28,163 nt of DNA, taken from CAIMDX01 sp041652155 (lineage in GTDB: Bacteria > Patescibacteriota > Minisyncoccia > Minisyncoccales > JAQTVQ01). A program made the position numbers and the translations under genes. Shown one piece after another: positions 6,522 through 13,771 of this stretch (within the stretch, counting starts at the first letter, position 1; each line of letters begins with the position of its first letter). The DNA is taken from assembly GCA_041652155.1 (NCBI GenBank), contig JBAZHV010000011.1:1-28163 (forward strand). Direction: 5' to 3'. The notes under the pieces were generated by a model. The model had not been told where the DNA came from. It saw only the letters and a list, made by a program, of their open reading frames with translations, and did not search any database.

Positions 6522-8343
6522 TGATTCGGCTCAAGCGGTCGTTAACTGATTTAATATCTTTTTTGACCTCTTCCAGTCTTTTTGAATTCTTCTGGTACTC
6601 TGTTTTGATCTCCCCTTCTTTCAGGGTTAATTCTTTTTTCTTGTCTTCGATATCCCACCTTTCTTTTTCCGTTTCCCTTCTCTGCTGGGCTAAAATTTTT
6701 CTCTGGGCTTCCACTTCCCTTAGTTCCATCTGGTCTTTTGTCCATGATTCTTGCGATTCTATCGCTTGGATCTTCGGTTCAAGGTCTTTCTCTCTCTGCG
6801 CTATCGGGCCCAGTTTCCCCTCCAAGTCGTCTTTTTCTTTTAAGATAGAGGATAGGCTCCCTCTCAAAGAGCTTAATTTTTCATTTAAGCTGTCGTGCTC
6901 CGTTTTTAGCTCTCCATTCTTTTTGGAAAGGTCTATCATCTCTTTTTTACCGGAGAGAGATTCTTTTTCCGCCAGCAATTTTTTTTCGGCTTCTCCCAAG
7001 CGGTTTTGGATGGCTTTGCATTCGTTGAGCTGGATATCAAGCGTTTTTATATTGTCTTCCGCGGCATATCTTTGGCTCTCAATTTCTTCGAGCTGGGCTT
7101 CAGCTTCATGCCTGGAAGTTTCGATGCCCCTTTTTTCTTCCGGGGAAACTGCCGATTTTTGTTTTTCTTCGAGCTGTAAAACTTTTTTGCTGATCTCACC
7201 CTCTTTAGCAGTTATCTCTTGGAGCTGAGTGCCGGTCATTTTTTTTATTTCTTTTGATATTTCTTCATATCGCGAATTGACCGGCGTTTTTTCTTGAGAT
7301 ATGCGAGCCAGCTCTTTTTCTATCGCCAAGCTTCGTTCTTCCAAATCTTTGGCCATTTCCATAGGATCATTTTTGGGCGTTGCGGCGGAAGGGGCCGGAT
7401 CCGTATTGGCTATCGCCGGTATCGGTTGAGGCCCGACAGGGTTTGGCCGTCCGCTCTGAACAGCCGGTTTTGCGGGAATATTTATCGAAGGAGCTTCTTC
7501 TTTCAGGTTGATCTTGACCGGTTGCGGTTGAGAAAATTTGGCGGCTGGCGTTTCCGGTTTGCGCTCCGGCTGAGCGAAAGGCGGTTTTGGCAAAGGAGCT
7601 GGCTGGGGTTGTTGAACGTTCGTTCGGGCTTGGGGTCCGGGTTGAAGTTTGATGGCATGTAAAAATTTTCCGAAGGCCGGCTTTTTTTCTGTTTTTTCGT
7701 CAATCTTCTCTTTGTATTTGTCGTTGCCGCCAGACCGGGAAGGCCGAGGAATGTCGGCTCCGATACTTTTATTTTCCTCCGGTTTTGGCGCGTCCGTCAA
7801 GGAAGACAGGTCGGCAACCGTTCTTCTCGGAGGCAAGGGAGGCGTCGGACGGCAAACAGGCAAGATTGCCGGAGCAGGCGTTTTCGCGGTTGGTTTAGGA
7901 GCCGCCGCGGCGGCAACCGGTGTTTTTTCCCTTTGCCCCTTTTCAGGCGCGTTGCTCTCTTTTTTTTCTTTATTTTGTTCCGCTAGAATTTTCTCTTGGG
8001 CCTTTCGAGCCAGCTCTTTTTCTTCTTGGTCTTCTCCGATCTTTGCAAATTTGTCCGATAATTGCCGAGTTTCCTCTTCTTCCTCCAGCCGGGCGGCTAC
8101 AACATTCGCCGGCTTGGGAGCCGTAGGAGGGTTGGCGGATGGAGAGGGGGCGGGCCGCGCAACAACCGCCGGTTCCTTGTCGATATGAGGAGCGGAAACG
8201 GGACGGGCTATGGCCCCTTCTTTTTTTACGTTCAAAACACTCTCTTTTTTTGTTTGAGCTTCTGATTCGGCAAACCTTCGCAAATCTTTTTTCATCGTTT
8301 TTATATTTTCTCGCTGAAAAAGATCTTTGATTTCTTCGGACAT
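6514..8343 (-). CDS. Proline-rich, coiled-coil protein of unknown function
   Basis: A 609-residue, highly charged protein without signal peptide or membrane segment. Residues 1-30 (MSEEIKDLFQRENIKTMKKD) look like a defined N-terminal motif. Residues about 40-330 are low-complexity and rich in Pro, Ala and Lys. From about 330 to the end a long heptad-like coiled coil of Glu, Lys, Leu and Gln predominates (for example LSGKKEMIDLSKKNGELK). It has the composition of a structural or scaffold protein, perhaps for cell envelope or secretion, but I cannot assign a family. It is the first gene of a likely operon with the small membrane peptide and the TraR/DksA protein. A weak -10-like TATCTT lies 10 nt before the ATG. 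Confidence 0.75.
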   Translation of the reverse strand: MSEEIKDLFQRENIKTMKKDLRRFAESEAQTKKESVLNVKKEGAIARPVSAPHIDKEPAVVARPAPSPSANPPTAPKPANVVAARLEEEEETRQLSDKFAKIGEDQEEKELARKAQEKILAEQNKEKKESNAPEKGQREKTPVAAAAAPKPTAKTPAPAILPVCRPTPPLPPRRTVADLSSLTDAPKPEENKSIGADIPRPSRSGGNDKYKEKIDEKTEKKPAFGKFLHAIKLQPGPQARTNVQQPQPAPLPKPPFAQPERKPETPAAKFSQPQPVKINLKEEAPSINIPAKPAVQSGRPNPVGPQPIPAIANTDPAPSAATPKNDPMEMAKDLEERSLAIEKELARISQEKTPVNSRYEEISKEIKKMTGTQLQEITAKEGEISKKVLQLEEKQKSAVSPEEKRGIETSRHEAEAQLEEIESQRYAAEDNIKTLDIQLNECKAIQNRLGEAEKKLLAEKESLSGKKEMIDLSKKNGELKTEHDSLNEKLSSLRGSLSSILKEKDDLEGKLGPIAQREKDLEPKIQAIESQESWTKDQMELREVEAQRKILAQQRRETEKERWDIEDKKKELTLKEGEIKTEYQKNSKRLEEVKKDIKSVNDRLSRING

Positions 8344-8377
8344 AGAAGGTGCTAAGATAGTTTAGAATTAATTTTTT

Positions 8378-8413
8378 GCGATCCGCCATTCGCCAGAGGC
8401 GGGAACAGATCGC
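8378..8413. repeat. GC-rich palindromic element between pnp and the coiled-coil gene
   Basis: GCGATC (8378-8383) pairs with GATCGC (8408-8413), and inside it CGCC (8384-8387) pairs with GGCG (8397-8400), giving an interrupted hairpin. It lies 20 bp downstream of the pnp stop. On the minus strand it is followed by A residues and not T residues, so it is not a classical intrinsic terminator for pnp; an mRNA-end stabiliser or a dispersed palindrome is equally possible. Confidence 0.5.
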
Positions 8414-8432
8414 ATCGTCGTTTGCAGGATTT

Positions 8433-10553
8433 TTATTTCTTTCCTTCTTTCAATGATAAATTGATTCTGCCCTGTTGGTCAATAGAGATAACTTTAACTT
8501 TGACGACATCCCCTATGTTCACGACATCGGTAACTTTTTCCACGCGATGATCGGCGAGTTGCGAGATGTGGACCATGCCGTCCTGTTTTGGAAGTATTTC
8601 CACAAAAGCGCCGAAGTCCAAAATTCTTTTTACCGTGCCTTCAAAAAACTCCCCTGCTTGAACTTCGTGCGTGATGTTTTTGATCCAGGCCAAAGCTTTT
8701 TGGGCCGCTTCATCGGACTCTCCGGTGATGAACACTTCGCCGGTATCCTCAATGTCGATAGACACTCCGCATTGGTCGATGATCTCGTTGATAATTTTCC
8801 CGCCGGGGCCGATCACTTCCCTGATCTTGTCCGGTTTGATAACAAAAACTATTATTCTTGGAGCATAAGGAGAAAGCTCGGCTCTTGGAGCGGCTATGAC
8901 GGATTGCATTTTATCCAAGATTCCTTCTCTTGCTTTTTTGGCCCCGTTTAGCGCCTCTGAAAGCATCTGGCTGGTCACTCCGTCGGTCTTTACGTCCATT
9001 TGGATTGCGTTCACGCCGTTCCTTGTGCCGGCGATCTTAAAGTCCATATGTCCGTAGTGGTCTTCCGGCCCTTGGATATCGGTTAGAATTTTATGGTTCG
9101 TTCCGTCGGTGATCAATCCCATGGCTATTCCGGCCACCGGATTCTTGATCGGCACTCCCGCGTCCATTAATGCCAAGCAAGCGGCGCAAGTCGAAGCCAT
9201 AGAAGATGATCCGTTCGAGGAAAGAACCTCTGAAACGATCCTGATGGTGTAAGGAAATTCTTTTACTTCGGGAAGAACAACGGACAAGGCTTTCTCGCCA
9301 AGCATTCCGTGGCCGACCTCTCTGCGGCCTGTTCCGCGCATGGGTTTCACTTCCCCGGTGCTGTATGGCGGAAAATTATAATGGTGCATGAACCTTTTCT
9401 TTCCTCTGACCTCCATTCCGTCCAATAATTTTTGGTCTCCGGGAGCTCCCAATGTCACTACGGACAAAGCTCTGGTCTGGCCGCGCGAGAACAATCCGCA
9501 TCCATGAGTGCGCGGCAACAGGCCGACTTCGCAAGCCAGCTCTCTCACTTGGTCAAGCTTTCTGCCATCGGGCCTTTTTTCGTATTTTAAAATATTTTCA
9601 CAGAAGATCCTTTCTGTTTCTTCTTCATACAGATCGGTCGCGTATTTTATTTTTTGCGGGGTCTCCCCTTCCAGCAATTTTTTCAATTCATCCTTCAAGC
9701 CCGATAGAGTAAGAGTCTGTTCGTCTGTATTCTCGCCTGCTTCAGATTGGCCTTTGGCTATCGATTCGGCAAAGATCTGCTCGATCTTTCCGCTTAAGAA
9801 AGATCTCACTTTTTGTTCCAGCTCCGGATCGGACGGGCCTTCGGCCAGAGCGGCTTTTTTCTTTCCAATCTCTTTTTGGATATTATTTTGAAATTCGATG
9901 ATGCTTTTTAGGGACGTTCTGGAAAAATCGATCGCTTCCATTATTTCTTGTTCTTTAACTTCTTTAGCCTGTCCTTCTAGCATATTCATTACTATTTCTT
10001 CCTTGGCTTCCGTACCGGCTACGACTATGTCGTAAAGACTTTCCTCTCTCTCTTGATAGGTCGGGAATATTTTGATCTGGTCTTTTTTGACGAGCCTGAC
10101 AGCCGCGATAGGTCCGTTCCAGGGAATGTCCGAGATCGTAAGCGCTGTTGAAGCGGCGATCATCCCTATGGTGGCGGGATCGTTCTCTCCGTCCCAGGAA
10201 AGGCAGGTAATGACTATCTGAACTTCGCGGTTAAGGCCTTTTGGAAAAAGAGGCCTTAATGTGCGGTCGATGATCCTTGATACCAAAATAGCTTCGTCGG
10301 TGGGTCTCCCCTCTCTGCGGAGGAACCTTGACCCCAATATTTTTCCGGCGGCGTAATATCTTTCGGAATATTCAACGGTCAAAGGGAAAAAATTCAATCC
10401 CTCCAAAGGTTTTTCGGACATGACGCAAGTCGCCAGAACGGTAGTGTCTCCGTATTTGACCAGCACCGAACCGTTGGCCTGTTCGGCCAGTTTTTTAGTG
10501 CTGACTTCCAACGTTTTCGAGCCGACTTCTAGTTTAAAAATTTTTTCTTGCAT
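8433..10553 (-). CDS. pnp: Polyribonucleotide nucleotidyltransferase (PNPase)
   Basis: PNPase degrades RNA 3' to 5' by phosphorolysis and is a core RNA-turnover enzyme. The 706 residues match the usual length (about 700). The order is a first RNase PH domain (with FPLTVEYSERYYAAGK and RRPTDEAIL-like REGRPTDEAIL), a helical linker, a second RNase PH domain (LPRTHGCGLFSRGQTRAL, NGSSSMASTCAACLALMDAG), a KH domain with VIGPGGKII and a C-terminal S1 domain (FEGTVKRILDFGAFVEI). The ATG at 10553 follows the NYN gene stop by 4 nt and carries no Shine-Dalgarno sequence, suggesting translation coupled to the upstream genes in an rpsO-NYN-pnp operon. Confidence 0.97.
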   Translation of the reverse strand: MQEKIFKLEVGSKTLEVSTKKLAEQANGSVLVKYGDTTVLATCVMSEKPLEGLNFFPLTVEYSERYYAAGKILGSRFLRREGRPTDEAILVSRIIDRTLRPLFPKGLNREVQIVITCLSWDGENDPATIGMIAASTALTISDIPWNGPIAAVRLVKKDQIKIFPTYQEREESLYDIVVAGTEAKEEIVMNMLEGQAKEVKEQEIMEAIDFSRTSLKSIIEFQNNIQKEIGKKKAALAEGPSDPELEQKVRSFLSGKIEQIFAESIAKGQSEAGENTDEQTLTLSGLKDELKKLLEGETPQKIKYATDLYEEETERIFCENILKYEKRPDGRKLDQVRELACEVGLLPRTHGCGLFSRGQTRALSVVTLGAPGDQKLLDGMEVRGKKRFMHHYNFPPYSTGEVKPMRGTGRREVGHGMLGEKALSVVLPEVKEFPYTIRIVSEVLSSNGSSSMASTCAACLALMDAGVPIKNPVAGIAMGLITDGTNHKILTDIQGPEDHYGHMDFKIAGTRNGVNAIQMDVKTDGVTSQMLSEALNGAKKAREGILDKMQSVIAAPRAELSPYAPRIIVFVIKPDKIREVIGPGGKIINEIIDQCGVSIDIEDTGEVFITGESDEAAQKALAWIKNITHEVQAGEFFEGTVKRILDFGAFVEILPKQDGMVHISQLADHRVEKVTDVVNIGDVVKVKVISIDQQGRINLSLKEGKK

Positions 10554-10557
10554 AAGT

Positions 10558-11067
10558 TTAAGGTATTAAATATTTTTGCTGGTTTTCTTCGAGATCGAAA
10601 TAATAATCGGCAACTTCTTTTACTTTGCCGGAAGTGGTCCGTCCGAATCCCATTATCTCTACGCGGGTCGGCGTGGCATTTTTGATATAGTCTATCAACG
10701 GCAAAAAGTCTCCGTCGCCGGAAACCAGAACAATGCTGTCAACCGAAGAGCTTAACCTTACTGCGTCCATCGCGATGCCGACGTCCCAGTCGCCCTTTTT
10801 AAGCCCTCCGGGAAAGATCTGCAGATCTTTCATTTTTAATTCTATTCCTATATGAGATAACGCTTTAAAAAAAGCTTCTGATTCTTGGTTCTCGCTTCTG
10901 ACCACATAAGCAATAGCCCGGATAAGTTTCCGGCCGTTTACCGCTGTTTTGAGCAGTTCTGCAAAGTTAACTTTAGCCTGATACAGATTTCGGGCCGAAT
11001 AATACATATTTTGAATATCTATCAATACGGCCACTCTTTGCTCTTTGGATCTGCTTGCTTTGGGCAT
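10558..11067 (-). CDS. NYN/LabA-type (DUF88) PIN-like nuclease domain protein
   Basis: A 169-residue protein made of one NYN domain, a PIN-like fold expected to cleave RNA with divalent metal. The acidic motifs are intact: D17 and N20 in VLIDIQNMYY, D93/D95/D101 in KGDWDVGIAMD, and D118/D120 in VSGDGDFLPL. A C-terminal YYFDLEEN segment closes the domain. It starts 4 nt after the rpsO stop and ends 4 nt before pnp, so it is embedded in the classical rpsO-pnp operon. A role in RNA processing with PNPase is an inference from this position and from the family; the substrate is unknown. Confidence 0.88.
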   Translation of the reverse strand: MPKASRSKEQRVAVLIDIQNMYYSARNLYQAKVNFAELLKTAVNGRKLIRAIAYVVRSENQESEAFFKALSHIGIELKMKDLQIFPGGLKKGDWDVGIAMDAVRLSSSVDSIVLVSGDGDFLPLIDYIKNATPTRVEIMGFGRTTSGKVKEVADYYFDLEENQQKYLIP

Positions 11068-11071
11068 TAGT

Positions 11072-11332
11072 TTAGAGGCCTAGTTTTTTGACCAAAGAAG
11101 CGTGCCTTTTTTCATCTTCCTTAGCTAAAACTTTTAAGAGTTTTCTTCTCTTGGCCACCATTTTTAATAATCCGCGTTTGGAGTGGAGGTCTTTCTTATG
11201 AGTTTTAAAGTGCTCCAGCAATCTTTTTATCTCTTCCGTCAGCAAAGCGATCTGCACGTCGACAGAGCCTGTGTCTTTTTCGTGAACCTTGAATGCGTCA
11301 ATGACTTTTAATTTATCTTCTGGTTTGAACAT
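11072..11332 (-). CDS. rpsO: 30S ribosomal protein S15
   Basis: S15 is a primary binding protein of the 16S rRNA central domain. The protein is 86 residues (89 in E. coli), with the helical pattern and conserved HEKDTGSVDVQIALLTEEI, L..HF..HKKDLHSKRGLL and RRKLL..L motifs. It is the first gene of a tight operon with the NYN protein and pnp. The ATG at 11332 follows an AT-rich leader with a possible TAATAT -10 box 9 nt upstream; no Shine-Dalgarno sequence is visible. Downstream overlap or coupling is tight, with 4 nt to the next start. Confidence 0.97.
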   Translation of the reverse strand: MFKPEDKLKVIDAFKVHEKDTGSVDVQIALLTEEIKRLLEHFKTHKKDLHSKRGLLKMVAKRRKLLKVLAKEDEKRHASLVKKLGL

Positions 11333-11451
11333 ATTTCGTTAATATTAATGTTGTTAACTGATTAATTAATCCAAATTATTAAATAATTTTCACTGCGAAG
11401 GTATGAACTATCTAATATTTGTTCGATAACGTCGGGTTCGCTTACCGGCTC

Positions 11452-11477
11452 CTACAAGCTAAGAAGCTACAAGCTAA
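11452..11477. repeat. CTACAAGCTAA direct repeat pair
   Basis: Two exact 11-bp copies of CTACAAGCTAA (11452-11462 and 11467-11477) sit 4 bp apart between the tRNA-Lys 3' end and the rpsO leader. The surrounding 11333-11488 spacer holds the AT-rich rpsO leader and no coding sequence. The function is unknown. Confidence 0.6.
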
Positions 11478-11488
11478 TTCCTCGTTTG

Positions 11489-11561
11489 TGCCCCCAACAG
11501 GACTCGAACCTGTAACCAATTGCTTAAGAGGCAAGTGCTCTACCAATTGAGCTATGGAGGC
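11489..11561 (-). tRNA. tRNA-Lys (anticodon CTT)
   Basis: The 73-nt cloverleaf is complete. The acceptor GCCTCCA pairs with TGGGGGC (one G-T pair), the D stem is GCTC/GAGC, the anticodon loop CTCTTAA gives anticodon CTT, and the T arm is ACAGG-TTCGAGT-CCTGT with discriminator A. The first anticodon-stem pair (C/T) is a mismatch. CCA is not encoded. It starts 11 bp after the pilin gene stop, so it is probably processed from a shared transcript. Confidence 0.95.
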
Positions 11562-11572
11562 GTAATTGGTTT

Positions 11573-12007
11573 TTAATTGCAGGTGATCTTGTACCAGCCG
11601 CCCAGCCCCGTCCATTCGGCGATGCCGAATGATCCAAGGAGAAAATTGACCGCCAGATAAGATCCGTAGACCATGATAAGCCCGATGGTAACATTTTTGA
11701 AAATTGTCTGGGCCTTAGCCACGTTCCCTGGATTTTGGGGAGATATGATGTAATAGAACCCTGCGACAGCCATCAGCAACACGGCTATCGCTGGCGCTAT
11801 GTCTATCATTATGAACTGGACTATCCGATGGATCATATCAAAAAGATCACACAGCTTGCAAGCGCAATCTTTCGTCCCGCAAGGTACGAACCCTTCGGTG
11901 GGACAGCCGGTTCTAGCCGCTAAGGCGTTAGTCCCTAAAAATAAAAACAGAGACAGAACTCCTACAAAGATAATGAAATTTTTTTTGATTTTAGTCAAGC
12001 TTGTCAT
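11573..12007 (-). CDS. Type IV secretion system pilin-like (VirB2/TrbC-like) membrane protein
   Basis: A 144-residue protein with a signal peptide (about 1-30, ending in TNALA), a short Cys-rich segment (C35, C43, C48, C50, C53), and two hydrophobic helices (about 62-86 and 104-126) separated by the basic loop QNPGNVAKAQTIFKN. This two-helix layout with a signal peptide is that of VirB2/TrbC pilins and of the T4SS pilin-like proteins found often in CPR. The cluster of cysteines before the first helix suggests disulfides or metal binding. It stands alone between two tRNA genes, far from the VirB6-like gene, which it could work with in an uptake or secretion apparatus (inference). Confidence 0.75.
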   Translation of the reverse strand: MTSLTKIKKNFIIFVGVLSLFLFLGTNALAARTGCPTEGFVPCGTKDCACKLCDLFDMIHRIVQFIMIDIAPAIAVLLMAVAGFYYIISPQNPGNVAKAQTIFKNVTIGLIMVYGSYLAVNFLLGSFGIAEWTGLGGWYKITCN

Positions 12008-12051
12008 TGTCTTTTAGCTATTGGATGACCCCGGAACGCGTCGTTGGGCTT

Positions 12052-12077
12052 GCCCGGAACCCCACGTGGTTCTGTGC
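12052..12077. repeat. CACGTGG-core hairpin, copy C
   Basis: GAACC (12057-12061) pairs with GGTTC (12068-12072) around the loop CCACGT, with weaker outward pairing to 12052-12077. It abuts and slightly overlaps the 3' end of tRNA-Arg (12075). The design matches the copy at 12226-12253. Confidence 0.6.
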
Positions 12078-12148
12078 CCTCGGCAGGACTCGAACCTGCA
12101 GTCCTCTGTTCCGAAGACAGATATGTTATCCGATTACACTACGAGGGC
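12075..12148 (-). tRNA. tRNA-Arg (anticodon TCG)
   Basis: The 74-nt cloverleaf has acceptor GCCCTCG paired with CGAGGGC, D stem GTGT/ACAT, anticodon stem TCTGT/ACAGA with loop CTTCGGA giving anticodon TCG, and T arm GCAGG-TTCGAGT-CCTGC, with discriminator A. CCA is not encoded. A palindromic repeat begins directly at its 3' end. Confidence 0.95.
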
Positions 12149-12198
12149 TGAAGTTTCTAGTGTGGATTTTAGCAGAAAAATCCCAGAAAGTAAATTGG

Positions 12199-12224
12199 GC
12201 CCGGCACCACGTGGGGTGCCGGGC
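12199..12224. repeat. CACGTGG-core hairpin, copy A (perfect 10-bp stem)
   Basis: GCCCGGCACC (12199-12208) pairs perfectly with GGTGCCGGGC (12215-12224) around the loop ACGTGG. It lies between plsY and tRNA-Arg, directly beside copy B, and may act as a terminator-like or RNA-stabilising structure for the lipid operon mRNA. It has no U-tract on either strand. Confidence 0.7.
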
Positions 12225-12225
12225 T

Positions 12226-12253
12226 GGCCCCGAACCCTACGTGGTTTTGGGCC
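12226..12253. repeat. CACGTGG-core hairpin, copy B, overlapping the plsY 3' end
   Basis: GGCCCCGAACC (12226-12236) pairs with GGTTTTGGGCC (12243-12253), with one mismatch and one G-T pair, around the loop CTACGT. It encodes the last five plsY residues (WPKTT) and the TAG stop, so the repeat forms the end of the gene. Confidence 0.65.
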
Positions 12254-12884
12254 AAGATTTGATCTGCTCTTCCAGCCTTTTTTTGTGCCTGATTATGATC
12301 AAAGGGATGGCGAAAAGGGCTGGCAGGAACAATGGAGTGTGAAGATAATATACAGGAAGCAAAGCAAAAGCCTCTCCGAACAACCGGCCTAGAACCTGGG
12401 TCGTGATCGCTTTGCCGAAATTGACCTTCTTTTTTTCGACAAGCTCGAACAGGAATATAAAAAGCAGAATGCTGGAAAGGGTTATGGCCAAGACCCTCCA
12501 GTCGAAGAACAAGAATATTCCTCCCAGCGATGCGGCTCCCCTGCCCCCGCGGAATTTTAAGAATAAAGAGTAATTATGTCCAAGGACTGCGAAAAACGAA
12601 GCCAGTGTCAAAGCCAGGACATAATCCGGCAGGAGGTTAATGGCTATAAGACAGGCCGCTACCGCTTTTAGGCCGTCGAAGAAGAACACTCCCAGGAAGG
12701 CCGCAATCCCCCATCCCTTCCCTTTCTCTTTCTTAAATATTCGAAAAGTGTTCAATGCCCCGGTGTTCTTTGTTCCGCTTTCTCTGACGTCTTTTTTCAG
12801 CAGAGAAGAAACAAGTAAAAAAGCTGTGGGTATGGATCCGAGGAGATAAGACGATAAGATGACGAGCAGGTATTGAAAGATCAT
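12237..12884 (-). CDS. plsY: Acyl-phosphate:glycerol-3-phosphate acyltransferase PlsY
   Basis: PlsY is the membrane enzyme that moves an acyl group from acyl phosphate to sn-glycerol-3-phosphate to make lysophosphatidic acid. The 215 residues carry several hydrophobic helices and the three family motifs: GSIPTAFL (16-23), SGTKNTGALN (36-45, usual form SGNIGATN) and GHNYSLFLKFRGGRGAA (102-118). I use the ATG at 12884, 2 nt after the DegV stop (TAA-AT-ATG). The longer TTG start at 12908 would add eight residues inside the DegV gene. Last gene of the lipid cluster. Its acyl-phosphate donor would come from the FakA/FakB proteins, as no PlsX is seen. The C-terminal tail is supplied by a palindromic repeat. 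Confidence 0.95.
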   Translation of the reverse strand: MIFQYLLVILSSYLLGSIPTAFLLVSSLLKKDVRESGTKNTGALNTFRIFKKEKGKGWGIAAFLGVFFFDGLKAVAACLIAINLLPDYVLALTLASFFAVLGHNYSLFLKFRGGRGAASLGGIFLFFDWRVLAITLSSILLFIFLFELVEKKKVNFGKAITTQVLGRLFGEAFALLPVYYLHTPLFLPALFAIPLIIIRHKKRLEEQIKSWPKTT

Positions 12885-12886
12885 AT

Positions 12887-13756
12887 TTATAGTTCGTGCC
12901 AAGCGCAAACCAAAGCGCCCGGTCCGAGATGAATACTGATAATGTTATCCATTAAGCTCATGAAAGATATTTCCGGATCGTTGAGTTTTTCCGCAAGCAG
13001 CGTCGCCAGCTGTTGGGCCGCCTCTTTATTGTCGGCGTGCGAAATGGCCAGCCTTGCTCTTTTTTCTTTCAAGCTATTTTTTATTGTTTGAGCCAAAGAT
13101 TTTATATAATCTTTGCCCGAGACATCGAATTCAACCGTTGTCAGCCGGCCGTCTTTCACTCCCAAGATCGGCCTGATCCCCAAGTTGGAAACTTGTTCCA
13201 ATATCGTAGCGGATACATTGCCAATCCTTCCTCCCGCTTTCAGCCATTTCAGATCTTTTACGCTGCCCATTACGCGGACGCTGGAACGGAAATTTGTTAA
13301 AAAATTCATTATTTCTTGGACCTCTTTTCCCTCCCGCATCATCTCGGCGGCTTTAATGGCGATCAGCCCTTCTCCGGCGCTGGCGCTTTCGGAATCGAGA
13401 ATGAATATTTTTGATCGTTGTCCTTCGTCCATCATCCCTCTCCCCGTTTGAGCGGCCTCCATTGCTCCGGAAAGCTTGGAGCTGATAGCCACGTAAAGCA
13501 CGGAATCGTTATTCTGTAATTTCTCTTCGAAGAATTTTTTATACAGCCACGGCGCGGGATGAGAAGTTTTTGGCAGATCTTCATCGCTGGCGCTGGCCAG
13601 CTGCTCGCTGCCTATTTCCCGGATGATATTTTTTTGGTTTATTTTTTTATCTTCCGCCCAATCAACTGTAAAAGGGATCATCGTCATAAAATATTTTTTG
13701 ATGATCTCTTGAGGCGGGGACGCGCTTTGGCCGACGATAAGAGTTGCTTTGCTCAT
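12887..13756 (-). CDS. DegV family fatty-acid-binding protein (FakB-like)
   Basis: FakB proteins hold a fatty acid so that FakA can phosphorylate its carboxylate, giving acyl phosphate for PlsY. The 289 residues carry the family pattern: TSHPAP (64-69), SSKLSGA (92-98), the ILDSESAS strand and a C-terminal IHLGPGA with H276, the family's fatty-acid carboxylate contact region. It lies 2 nt before plsY and 10 nt after the carboxyltransferase gene, linking fatty-acid activation with the first acyltransfer. A TATAAT (13771-13766) overlaps the carboxyltransferase stop and lies 9 nt before this ATG. It is a second FakB in addition to the one fused to FakA at 25913-27706; the two may differ in chain preference. 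Confidence 0.92.
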   Translation of the reverse strand: MSKATLIVGQSASPPQEIIKKYFMTMIPFTVDWAEDKKINQKNIIREIGSEQLASASDEDLPKTSHPAPWLYKKFFEEKLQNNDSVLYVAISSKLSGAMEAAQTGRGMMDEGQRSKIFILDSESASAGEGLIAIKAAEMMREGKEVQEIMNFLTNFRSSVRVMGSVKDLKWLKAGGRIGNVSATILEQVSNLGIRPILGVKDGRLTTVEFDVSGKDYIKSLAQTIKNSLKEKRARLAISHADNKEAAQQLATLLAEKLNDPEISFMSLMDNIISIHLGPGALVCAWHEL

Positions 13757-13765
13757 TTGATATTG

Positions 13766-13771
13766 ATTATA
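13766..13771 (-). promoter_or_regulatory. Possible internal -10 box before the FakB-like gene
   Basis: A perfect TATAAT (13771 to 13766, minus strand) overlaps the TAA stop of the carboxyltransferase and is 9 nt upstream of the DegV ATG, the same geometry as the VirB6-like promoter. No clear -35 box is seen. It could give separate, leaderless expression of fakB-plsY, but one 6-mer may be chance. Confidence 0.35.

Noticed and set aside
7649..8188. Plus-strand frame of 179 codons opposite the Pro-rich region
   Set aside because: It is the complement of low-complexity Pro/Ala/Lys codons and has no independent support.
8378..8413. Classical intrinsic terminator of pnp
   Set aside because: On the minus strand the hairpin is followed by A residues instead of T residues, so it is listed only as a palindrome.
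12237..12908. PlsY start at the TTG at 12908
   Set aside because: It would overlap the DegV gene; the ATG at 12884, 2 nt after the DegV stop, gives the normal PlsY N-terminus.
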